A DNA stretch of 9,791 nucleotides. Origin: Alphaproteobacteria bacterium. Its GTDB lineage: Bacteria > Pseudomonadota > Alphaproteobacteria > ATCC43930 > CGMCC-115725. The notes under the pieces are model-generated. The model saw only the letters and a list, made by a program, of their open reading frames with translations. It made no database searches and was not told the origin of the DNA. The stretch is from NCBI GenBank assembly GCA_017353855.1, contig JAFMSA010000107.1, positions 1 to 9,791 of the forward strand. Direction: 5' to 3'. Position numbers and translations under genes: made by a program. Positions 1 through 9,791 of the stretch are shown here, in pieces (the first letter of the stretch is position 1; every line of letters starts with the position of its first letter).

Positions 1-423
1 GACGAGGCCACGCAACTACGGCGACAGGTGCGCAACGCGGGGGCGAGCTTCCGGGTGACGAAGAACCGGCTGGCGCGGCGCGCTTTGACGGGCACTCCGT
101 TTGAATCACTGGGGGCGCTGTTTACCGGTCCGACCGCGATCGCGTTTTCGCACGACCCGGTGGCCGCCGCGAAGGTCGTCGTCGAGTACGCCAACCGCAA
201 CGACAAGCTCACGATCATCGGCGGCGGCCTGGCAGGTCGGCAGATGGATGCGGCGGAGGTCAGGGAATTGGCCGCCCTTCCATCGCTCGACGGGCTGCGC
301 GGCAAGTTGATCGGCCTGTTGCAGGCGCCGGCGGCGCGCCTCGCGACGGTCCTACAGGCGCCGGCCGGCCAGGTCGCCCGGGTTTTCGCCGCCTACGCCG
401 AAAAGCAGGGAGAGGGTGCCTAG
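1..423 (+). CDS. rplJ: 50S ribosomal protein L10, 3' part (5' end outside window)
   Basis: L10 forms the base of the 50S stalk: its N-terminal domain binds 23S rRNA and L11, and its long C-terminal helix carries the L7/L12 dimers. The frame is open from base 1, giving 140 residues; L10 is usually about 165-175 residues, so roughly the first 35 are missing. Recognisable family segments are FRVTKNRLARRAL (about residues 17-29 of the fragment), FTGPTAIAFSHDPVAAAKV and the inter-domain LPSLDGLRGKL. After that comes a tail of about 40 residues containing two 11-residue units, LLQAPAARLAT and VLQAPAGQVAR, which form the L12-binding helix. The ATG at 28 lies inside the conserved domain and is not the real start. 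The gene is followed after 49 bases by rplL, the standard order. In well-studied bacteria L10, bound to L12, also represses translation of its own mRNA leader; that leader is not in the window. Confidence 0.97.
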   Translation, partial: DEATQLRRQVRNAGASFRVTKNRLARRALTGTPFESLGALFTGPTAIAFSHDPVAAAKVVVEYANRNDKLTIIGGGLAGRQMDAAEVRELAALPSLDGLRGKLIGLLQAPAARLATVLQAPAGQVARVFAAYAEKQGEGA

Positions 424-427
424 CCCG

Positions 428-441
428 ATATTCAATATTCA
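428..441 (+). repeat. Tandem ATATTCA duplication in the rplJ-rplL spacer
   Basis: Two perfect copies of ATATTCA stand head to tail (428-434 and 435-441) just after the rplJ stop. The spacer from here to about 459 is conspicuously A/T-rich against GC-rich surroundings. It probably keeps the rplL ribosome binding site free of RNA structure, which would suit a protein made in several copies per ribosome. That role is inference; the repeat itself may be chance. Confidence 0.5.
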
Positions 442-472
442 GCGTTAATAGAAAGGAACTCAGGAGCAGAAC

Positions 473-856
473 ATGGCTGATTTGGCAAGACTGGTCGACG
501 ATCTGTCGGCCTTGAGCGTCATCGAGGCGGCCCAGCTTTCGAAGATGCTCGAAGAGAAATGGGGGGTTTCGGCGGCGGTACCCGTCGCCGTCGGGGCGGC
601 TGGCGGCGCTGCGGCCGCAGCGGCACCCGAGGCGGCGGCGGAGAAGACCGAGTTCGACGTGATCCTCGCCGCGATTGGCGAGAAAAAGATCAATGTCATT
701 AAGGAAGTGCGAGCAATCACGAGCCTTGGTCTCAAGGAAGCCAAGGACTTGGTCGAGGCGGCGCCCAAGCCGGTCAAGGAGGGTGTCAACAAGGAGGAGG
801 CGGACAAAATCAAAAAACAGCTTGAGGATGCCGGCGCCACTGTTGAAATAAAGTAG
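473..856 (+). CDS. rplL: 50S ribosomal protein L7/L12
   Basis: This is the multi-copy stalk protein that recruits and stimulates the GTPase factors EF-Tu, EF-G, IF2 and RF3. The 127-residue product has the expected three parts. The N-terminal dimerisation and L10-binding domain (about 1-33) ends in KMLEEKWGVSAA. An Ala/Gly/Pro-rich flexible hinge spans about 34-57. The globular C-terminal factor-binding domain (about 58-127) begins EKTEFDVIL and contains the conserved GLKEAKDLVE at 86-95 and the terminal VEIK. Length is normal (about 120-128). The start is fixed by AGGAG at 462-466, six bases before the ATG. The gene lies 49 bases after rplJ and 274 bases before rpoB. Nothing is odd except the Trp at position 30, where E. 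coli has Phe. Confidence 0.99.
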   Translation: MADLARLVDDLSALSVIEAAQLSKMLEEKWGVSAAVPVAVGAAGGAAAAAAPEAAAEKTEFDVILAAIGEKKINVIKEVRAITSLGLKEAKDLVEAAPKPVKEGVNKEEADKIKKQLEDAGATVEIK

Positions 857-884
857 GGCTGACACGATCTTAGCTATATTGGGG

Positions 885-915
885 CGGGCGTCCGATCGCA
901 CCCGGCCGCCGCCCG
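885..915 (+). other. Possible GC-rich hairpin after rplL
   Basis: CGGGCG (885-890) can pair with CGCCCG (910-915) across a 19-base loop. A shifted register, GGGCGG 882-887 with CCGCCC 909-914, is equally possible. No T run follows, so it is not a terminator. It could be part of an mRNA processing or folding element between rplL and rpoB, where E. coli has an RNase III site, but that is inference and the stem is weak. Confidence 0.3.
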
Positions 916-930
916 ACATTCAGACCTGCG

Positions 931-965
931 AACCGGGGCGCGATTGATCGCGCGGGCCCGGTTTT
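931..965 (+). terminator. Predicted attenuator (partial terminator) between rplL and rpoB
   Basis: AACCGGG (931-937) pairs fully with CCCGGTT (957-963). Stacked inside it GCGCGA (938-943) pairs with TCGCGC (948-953), closed by a TTGA loop, with one three-base GGG bulge at 954-956. That makes 13 base pairs, mostly G-C, followed by TTTT at 962-965, of which the first two T lie in the stem. The T run is short and broken by G, as expected for a leaky terminator rather than a full stop. Position matters: E. coli has an attenuator in this same spacer that lowers rpoBC output relative to the ribosomal genes. The structure is seen directly; the function is inferred from it and from the context. Confidence 0.6.
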
Positions 966-1047
966 GCCGTCTCGGGTCGAGAGCACTGGCTGGTGAACAC
1001 AAGCCGTTCCGTCGGGTCGTAAAAACATTCGGAGGCCGATTGGTGCC

Positions 1048-1065
1048 GCGGCTGCGAACGGCCGC
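1048..1065 (+). other. Short hairpin in the rpoB leader
   Basis: GCGGC (1048-1052) pairs with GCCGC (1061-1065), with a possible extra T-G pair inside and a GCGAAC loop. Five strong pairs are easy to find by chance in DNA this GC-rich, so a role is uncertain. Confidence 0.3.
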
Positions 1066-1094
1066 TGCAACTCGGGTCCCTCGCTGTCTGGTTC

Positions 1095-1114
1095 GGGCCG
1101 TTGAGCTGCGGCCC
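1095..1114 (+). promoter_or_regulatory. Hairpin just upstream of the rpoB ribosome binding site
   Basis: GGGCCG (1095-1100) pairs perfectly with CGGCCC (1109-1114) over the eight-base loop TTGAGCTG. The stem ends only six bases before the GAGGAG Shine-Dalgarno (1120-1125) of rpoB. It could present the binding site in an open form, or serve as a target for control of rpoB translation, which is known to be autogenously regulated in E. coli. Stem and position are seen; the role is inference. Confidence 0.4.
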
Positions 1115-1130
1115 ACATTGAGGAGCACGC

Positions 1131-5300
<4,170 letters not shown>

Positions 5301-5358
5301 CCACAGCCACAGCTGAGACGCCAGGTGAGGGTTTCTCTTTTGGTCGCCCCCGCGATTT

Positions 5359-5386
5359 CCGGGACCGCCCGCCAGGGCCGGCTGGC
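5359..5386 (+). other. GC-rich structured stretch in the rpoB-rpoC spacer
   Basis: GCCAG (5371-5375) pairs with CTGGC (5382-5386) around a GGCCGG loop. In addition CCGGGACC (5359-5366) can pair with GGTCCC plus GG at 5422-5430 with a single bulged C, closing a large outer stem over the whole region. That outer stem would compete with the hairpin at 5402-5428. No T run follows, so it is not a terminator. This is probably the upstream part of, or the sequence flanking, the palindromic repeat that follows. Confidence 0.4.
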
Positions 5387-5394
5387 CGGGAAGG

Positions 5395-5454
5395 GGGCCC
5401 AGGGGTTCCGGCGCTGAGCCGGGTCCCCGGATGCCTGCTCGCGCAGGCATGACG
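5395..5454. repeat. Interspersed palindromic (REP-like) repeat in the rpoB-rpoC spacer
   Basis: Two hairpins lie side by side. The first is GGGG (5402-5405) plus CCGGC (5408-5412) against GCCGG (5418-5422) plus CCCC (5425-5428). The second is a perfect eight-pair stem, ATGCCTGC (5431-5438) and GCAGGCAT (5443-5450), with a TCGC loop, followed by GACG. Read on the minus strand it gives CGTCATGCCTGC, then GCAGGCATCC and GGGGACCCGG. This is the pattern of the small palindromic repeats scattered through many proteobacterial genomes, whose spurious translations typically read like VMPARAGI; the minus-strand frame here indeed reads MPARAGIRGPG. The outer ends are approximate. It ends about 11 bases before the rpoC Shine-Dalgarno. 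Membership of a family cannot be proven from one copy. Confidence 0.65.
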
Positions 5455-5477
5455 AGCAATACCGAAAGGGGTCGTTC

Positions 5478-8400
5478 ATGAACGAGTTGATGAATATCTT
5501 TGGCCAGGTTAGCGGGCCGCAGAGCTTCGATCGGATCCGCATCTCGATCGCCAGCCCTGAGCGCATCCGGTCCTGGTCTTATGGCGAAATCAAAAAGCCG
5601 GAGACGATCAACTATCGGACCTTCAAACCCGAGCGTGACGGCCTGTTCTGTGCCCGCATCTTCGGGCCGATCAAGGATTACGAGTGCTTGTGCGGCAAGT
5701 ACAAGCGCATGAAATATCGCGGCATCATCTGCGAAAAGTGCGGCGTCGAGGTCACCTTATCCAAGGTCAGGCGCGACCGCATGGGTCATATCGAGCTCGC
5801 CTCGCCGGTAGCGCATATCTGGTTCTTGAAGTCGCTCCCGAGCCGCATCGGCCTGTTGCTCGACATGACACTGAAAGATCTTGAGAGAATTCTCTATTTC
5901 GAGAACTACGTCGTTATTGAGCCCGGGCTGACGCCATTGAAGCAGCATCAGTTGCTCAACGAAGAGGAGTACCTCAAGGCGCAGGACGATTTCGGCGACG
6001 ATCAGTTCACCGCTGCGATCGGTGCCGAGGCGCTGCGAACGATGCTGTCGGCGATCGATCTCGGCGAAGAGAAGGAGCGGCTTCGCGGCGAATTGCGCGA
6101 GACGAGCTCCGAGGCACGTCGCAAGAAGCTCGTCAAGCGGTTGAAGCTCGTCGAGTCGTTCATTGAATCAAACAGCCGTCCTGAATGGATGATTCTCGAG
6201 GTCGTCCCGGTCATCCCGCCTGAGCTGCGACCGCTTGTGCCGCTCGACGGCGGTCGCTTTGCCACGTCCGATCTCAATGATCTCTACCGCCGCGTGATCA
6301 ACCGCAACAATCGGCTGAAAAGGCTGATGGAGTTGCGCGCGCCCGACATTATTGTGCGCAACGAGAAGCGCATGCTTCAGGAAGCGGTGGACGCGCTGTT
6401 CGACAACGGCCGGCGCGGACGAATTATAACCGGGGCCAACAAGCGTCCGCTGAAGTCGCTGTCCGACATGCTGAAGGGCAAGCAAGGCCGCTTTCGGCAG
6501 AACCTGCTCGGCAAGCGTGTGGACTATTCGGGTCGCTCAGTCATCGTCGTTGGTCCCGAGCTCCTATTGCATCAATGCGGGCTGCCGAAAAAAATGGCGC
6601 TCGAATTGTTTAAACCGTTCATCTACTCGAAGCTTGAGCTCTACGGCCTCGCCAGCACGATCAAGGCCGCCAAGCGAATGGTCGAGAAGGAACGGCCTGA
6701 GGTATGGGACATTCTCGAGGAAGTGATCCGTGAGCACCCCGTACTCCTGAATCGGGCGCCAACCCTGCATCGTCTGGGAATCCAGGCGTTCGAGCCGGTG
6801 CTGATCGAGGGTAAGGCGATCCAGCTGCACCCGCTGGTCTGCACGGCGTTTAATGCGGATTTTGACGGCGACCAGATGGCGGTGCACGTTCCGCTGTCGC
6901 TCGAAGCGCAGCTCGAGGCCCGCGTCTTGATGATGTCGACGAACAACATCCTCAGCCCGGCCAATGGCAAACCGATCATCGTGCCGTCACAAGACATTGT
7001 GCTGGGTCTCTATCACATTACGATGGAGCGACCGGGAGAGAAGGGCGAGGGCATGTCCTTCACGAGCCTCGGCGAAATCGTGCAGGCGCTCGAAGCAAAG
7101 GCGGTGTCGTTGCACGCCCGCATCAAGGCGCGCTATCAGACGGTGGATGCGGAGGGCAAACCGATCGTCCAGCGCGTCGAGACGACGCCCGGGCGGATGA
7201 TCCTCTCGGAGATCGTGCCGCGCCACCCGGCGATTAGCTTCGAGCTGATCAACACCCTTCTCACCAAGAAAGAAATCAGCAACGTCATCGACGAGGTCTA
7301 TCGCCATTGCGGGCAGAAGGAGACCGTGATCTTCTGCGACCACCTGATGACGCTCGGCTTCCAGCAGGCGTGCAAGGCCGGCATCTCGTTCGGTAAAGAC
7401 GACCTGATCATACCTCACGCGAAGCGGCGCCTCGTCGCGGAAGCCCAGGAGCAGGTCAAGCAGTACGAGCAGCAATATCAGGACGGTCTGATCACGCAGG
7501 GCGAAAAGTACAACAAGGTGGTCGACGTCTGGTCGCGCTGCACCGACAAAGTCGCCGACGAAATGCTCAAGATGATCCGCCACTCGGGACCCGGGGAGCC
7601 GGTTAACTCGGTGTGGATGATGTCCGACTCCGGGGCGCGTGGCTCAGCGGCGCAGATCAAGCAGCTGGCCGGTATGCGCGGCCTGATGGCGAAGCCCTCA
7701 GGCGAGATCATCGAAACCCCGATCATCTCGAACTTCAAAGAAGGTCTTACCGTTCTGGAGTACTTCAACTCGACGCACGGCGCGCGCAAGGGACTCGCGG
7801 ATACCGCGCTGAAGACGGCAAACTCGGGTTATCTCACGCGGCGCCTCGTCGATGTCGCACAGGATGCCATCATCACCGAGGAGGATTGCGGAACGACGCG
7901 GGGGTTGATGACCGGGGCGGTCGTCGAGGGCGGCGAAGTGATCGCCCCCCTCGCCGACCGCATTCTCGGGCGCACGGCGGCGGTCGATATTCTCGACCCG
8001 CTGAGCGGCGAACTCGTCCTGCCGGCGGGAATATTGATCGACGAGGATGCGATCGAGAAGATCGAGCGGGCCGGGATTGACGCCGTGTCGATCCGCTCCG
8101 TGCTGACCTGTGAGTCGCACGTCGGTGTGTGCGGCAAATGCTACGGCCGCGACCTCGCGCGTGGCACGGTCGTCAACATCGGTGAGGCGGTCGGCGTTAT
8201 TGCCGCGCAATCGATTGGCGAACCCGGCACGCAGCTGACGATGCGTACGTTCCACATCGGCGGGGCGGCGCAGCGCGGGGCCGAACAATCCTCCGTCGAA
8301 GCCGCGTTCGACGGCACGATCGAGGTCAAAAACCGCAATGTTGTGATCAGCTCTGCGGGAGTCCCGGTTGTGATGGGCCGCAACACCGAAATCGTGCTGC

Positions 8401-9650
8401 TGGACGAATTCGGCCGGGAGAAGGCCCGTCACCGTGTGCCGTACGGAGCGAGGCTCCTCGTCGATGAGGGCACCCGGGTCAATCGGGGCGATCGTCTCGT
8501 CGAATGGGATCCGTACACGATCCCGATCATCACCGAGAAAGACGGCATTGCGCATTATGTCGACCTGATCGAGGGTCTTTCGGTGCGCGAAACAATCGAC
8601 GAGGCGACCGGCATCTCCTCGAAGGTGGTCGTCGACTGGAAGCAGCAGCCGCGGGGCAGCGATTTGCGACCGCGGATTACGCTGCGGGATGAAGAAGGCG
8701 AGGTGCTCACGCTCGTGAACGGGCTCGAGGCGCGTTACTTCATGTCCGTCGACGCAATCCTCTCGGTGGAGAACGGCGCACACGTCAAAGCCGGCGACGT
8801 CATTGCGCGTATCCCGCGCGAGTCGTCAAAGACCCGAGACATCACCGGCGGTCTGCCTCGTGTTGCGGAGCTTTTCGAGGCGCGCAAACCGAAGGATTTC
8901 GCGATCATCAGCGAGAGCGACGGTCGCGTCGAATTCGGCAAGGATTACAAGGCCAAACGACGCATTATCGTGGCCCCGAGCGAGGACGACAAGGAGCCCG
9001 TCGAGTACCTGATCCCGAAAGGCAAGCACATCAGCGTCCAGGAAGGAGACTACATCCAGAAGGGCGACCTGCTGATGGATGGGAACCGGGTGCCGCACGA
9101 CATTCTGCGGATTCTGGGCGTCGAGGAGCTGGCGAGCTATCTGATCAACGAGATTCAGGAGGTTTACCGGCTGCAGGGTGTGCGCATCAACGACAAGCAC
9201 ATCGAAGTGATTGTGCGCCAGATGCTGCAGAAGGTCGAAATTACTGAGCCGGGCGAGACGACGTTCCTAGCCGGCGAGCAGGTCGACCGCTCCGAGTTTG
9301 ACCTCGAGAACGTCAAGGTGGAGCGCGAAGGTCTGCGGCCTGCCGAGGCCCGTCCGGTGCTGCAGGGCATTACCAAAGCGAGCCTCCAGACGAACTCCTT
9401 CATCTCGGCCGCCTCGTTCCAGGAGACGACGCGGGTGCTCACCGAGGCGGCGGTCTCGGGTCGGATCGATGCGTTGACCGGTCTGAAGGAGAATGTGATC
9501 GTCGGCCGGCTGATCCCGGCCGGTACCGGCAGCGTGATCGCGCGGTTGCGCGAGATCGCGGCCGAGCGTGATCGCGAACTCGCCTCGATCGCCGCAAACG
9601 AGGAGAGCGCCCAGCAGCAGCTCGTCGAGGCCGACAAGCAGACGGCCTGA
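5478..9650 (+). CDS. rpoC: DNA-directed RNA polymerase subunit beta'
   Basis: Beta' forms the clamp and carries the catalytic magnesium of RNA polymerase. The product has 1390 residues (E. coli 1407). In order: the N-terminal zinc ribbon has C70, C72, C85 and C88. The lid, rudder and switch region contains GKRVDYSGRSVI. The catalytic loop NADFDGDQ supplies the three aspartates D461, D463 and D465. The bridge helix spans about 759-794 (THGARKGLADTALKTANSG). The second zinc site is C804, C878, C885 and C888. The trigger loop MRTFHIGG starts at M922 with H926, the E. coli M932 and H936. The trigger loop is interrupted by a long insertion corresponding to SI3 (about 933-1120). A conserved C-terminal block starts near I1298 (ITKASLQTNSFISAASF), and a charged tail of about 38 residues follows. 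The start is set by AAGGGG at 5466-5471, six bases before the ATG. It is the last gene of the cluster in this window; no frameshift or missing key residue was found. Confidence 0.99.
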   Translation: MNELMNIFGQVSGPQSFDRIRISIASPERIRSWSYGEIKKPETINYRTFKPERDGLFCARIFGPIKDYECLCGKYKRMKYRGIICEKCGVEVTLSKVRRDRMGHIELASPVAHIWFLKSLPSRIGLLLDMTLKDLERILYFENYVVIEPGLTPLKQHQLLNEEEYLKAQDDFGDDQFTAAIGAEALRTMLSAIDLGEEKERLRGELRETSSEARRKKLVKRLKLVESFIESNSRPEWMILEVVPVIPPELRPLVPLDGGRFATSDLNDLYRRVINRNNRLKRLMELRAPDIIVRNEKRMLQEAVDALFDNGRRGRIITGANKRPLKSLSDMLKGKQGRFRQNLLGKRVDYSGRSVIVVGPELLLHQCGLPKKMALELFKPFIYSKLELYGLASTIKAAKRMVEKERPEVWDILEEVIREHPVLLNRAPTLHRLGIQAFEPVLIEGKAIQLHPLVCTAFNADFDGDQMAVHVPLSLEAQLEARVLMMSTNNILSPANGKPIIVPSQDIVLGLYHITMERPGEKGEGMSFTSLGEIVQALEAKAVSLHARIKARYQTVDAEGKPIVQRVETTPGRMILSEIVPRHPAISFELINTLLTKKEISNVIDEVYRHCGQKETVIFCDHLMTLGFQQACKAGISFGKDDLIIPHAKRRLVAEAQEQVKQYEQQYQDGLITQGEKYNKVVDVWSRCTDKVADEMLKMIRHSGPGEPVNSVWMMSDSGARGSAAQIKQLAGMRGLMAKPSGEIIETPIISNFKEGLTVLEYFNSTHGARKGLADTALKTANSGYLTRRLVDVAQDAIITEEDCGTTRGLMTGAVVEGGEVIAPLADRILGRTAAVDILDPLSGELVLPAGILIDEDAIEKIERAGIDAVSIRSVLTCESHVGVCGKCYGRDLARGTVVNIGEAVGVIAAQSIGEPGTQLTMRTFHIGGAAQRGAEQSSVEAAFDGTIEVKNRNVVISSAGVPVVMGRNTEIVLLDEFGREKARHRVPYGARLLVDEGTRVNRGDRLVEWDPYTIPIITEKDGIAHYVDLIEGLSVRETIDEATGISSKVVVDWKQQPRGSDLRPRITLRDEEGEVLTLVNGLEARYFMSVDAILSVENGAHVKAGDVIARIPRESSKTRDITGGLPRVAELFEARKPKDFAIISESDGRVEFGKDYKAKRRIIVAPSEDDKEPVEYLIPKGKHISVQEGDYIQKGDLLMDGNRVPHDILRILGVEELASYLINEIQEVYRLQGVRINDKHIEVIVRQMLQKVEITEPGETTFLAGEQVDRSEFDLENVKVEREGLRPAEARPVLQGITKASLQTNSFISAASFQETTRVLTEAAVSGRIDALTGLKENVIVGRLIPAGTGSVIARLREIAAERDRELASIAANEESAQQQLVEADKQTA

Positions 9651-9674
9651 ACCGATCCCGGTGGTCCCTAGCCG

Positions 9675-9685
9675 TTAAGTATTTA
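9675..9685 (+). promoter_or_regulatory. A/T-rich UP-element-like stretch upstream of the promoter
   Basis: TTAAGTATTTA is an isolated A/T island in GC-rich sequence. It ends 12 bases before the -35 hexamer of the predicted promoter at 9698, about where the C-terminal domains of the alpha subunit contact strong promoters. The position is suggestive; the role is inference. Confidence 0.4.
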
Positions 9686-9697
9686 GCAGCAGGGGAC

Positions 9698-9726
9698 TTG
9701 ACCGGCTGCGTCCGCATCACTAGAAA
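9698..9726 (+). promoter_or_regulatory. Predicted sigma70-type promoter downstream of rpoC
   Basis: TTGACC (9698-9703, within CTTGACC) matches the -35 consensus at five of six positions and the CTTGAC form common in alphaproteobacteria. TAGAAA (9721-9726) matches the -10 at four of six. The spacing is the ideal 17 bases, and the start of transcription would be near 9732-9734. It lies about 50 bases after the rpoC stop and faces the same way, so it would drive the next operon. In many alphaproteobacteria that is rpsL-rpsG-fusA-tuf, but the gene itself lies beyond the window. Confidence 0.6.
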
Positions 9727-9739
9727 TAATGCTCTGTTC

Positions 9740-9775
9740 GGGGCTGGCCGTAGGAAGCCACCTAGACGCAGCCCC
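9740..9775 (+). promoter_or_regulatory. Structured leader RNA of the following operon
   Basis: GGGGCTG (9740-9746) pairs perfectly with CAGCCCC (9769-9775). Inside, TAGG (9751-9754) can pair with CCTA (9761-9764) around AAGCCA. The hairpin would begin a few bases after the predicted transcription start near 9733. No T run follows within the window, so it is more likely a leader structure than a terminator. It could be a target for ribosomal-protein feedback, as occurs in str operons, but nothing here proves it. Confidence 0.45.
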
Positions 9776-9791
9776 AAACTTAACAGATGGC

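Noticed and set aside
860..875. A sigma54-like motif, TGACACG, four bases, TAGCT, after rplL.
   Set aside because: The nearly invariant GG at -24 is GA here and the -12 element is TAGC rather than TTGC. The context of constitutive housekeeping genes also gives no reason to expect sigma54.
843..880. A sigma70 promoter for rpoB made of TTGAAA (843-848) and TATATT (875-880).
   Set aside because: The spacing is 26 bases, far from 17, and no good -35 lies at the correct distance from TATATT.
5331..5342. The pyrimidine-rich run after the rpoB stop (TTTCTCTTTT) as a terminator.
   Set aside because: No stable stem precedes it, and termination here would cut off the essential rpoC.
7698..8783. A 361-codon open frame on the minus strand opposite rpoC.
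   Set aside because: It has the same shadow pattern as the frame opposite rpoB, covering the conserved bridge helix, zinc site and trigger loop of beta'.
9651..9697. A terminator for rpoC: GTCCC (9664-9668) against GGGAC-like bases at 9693-9697, with a weak inner stem.
   Set aside because: The stem is short and imperfect with a large loop, and no T run follows.
9787..9791. ATGGC at the end of the window as the start of the next gene.
   Set aside because: No Shine-Dalgarno precedes it and too little sequence follows to test it.

Overview
This window is a core housekeeping stretch, the ribosomal protein / RNA polymerase cluster, all on the + strand: the 3' part of rplJ (L10), complete rplL (L7/L12), complete rpoB (beta) and complete rpoC (beta'), followed by a short non-coding tail that looks like the promoter and leader of the next operon. 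The proteins point to an alphaproteobacterium. Base composition is clearly GC-rich. RpoB has the alphaproteobacterial reading QTNPLSE in the rifampicin cluster, and RpoC carries the large trigger-loop insertion (SI3) known from Proteobacteria. The L10 tail has a duplicated QAPA motif, and the spacer between rpoB and rpoC holds a palindromic repeat of a kind scattered through alphaproteobacterial genomes. A Rhodospirillales-like organism is my best guess, held weakly.

Layout: 1-423 is L10 without roughly its first 35 residues. 424-472 is an AT-rich spacer with a tandem 7-mer and a good Shine-Dalgarno for rplL. 473-856 is rplL. 857-1130 is a 274-base spacer with several hairpins, the strongest (931-963) followed by a short T run; its place matches the rplL-rpoB attenuator region known in E. 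coli. 1131-5300 is rpoB. 5301-5477 is a 177-base spacer whose 3' half is a two-hairpin repeat ending shortly before the rpoC ribosome binding site. 5478-9650 is rpoC. 9651-9791 shows no clear terminator but a sigma70-type promoter (TTGACC, 17 bases, TAGAAA) and a structured leader; in alphaproteobacteria the rpsL/str operon commonly follows, but no such gene is inside the window.

How the parts work together: L10 anchors L7/L12 dimers on the 50S stalk that recruits translation factors, while beta and beta' form the catalytic core of RNA polymerase. Joining both sets in one transcript coordinates ribosome and polymerase supply, and the structured spacers are where the relative output of rplL, rpoB and rpoC could be set. 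All catalytic and metal-binding residues that I checked in beta and beta' are present. I found no undescribed biological system; the points worth a second look are in the non-coding spacers and in the L10 tail.
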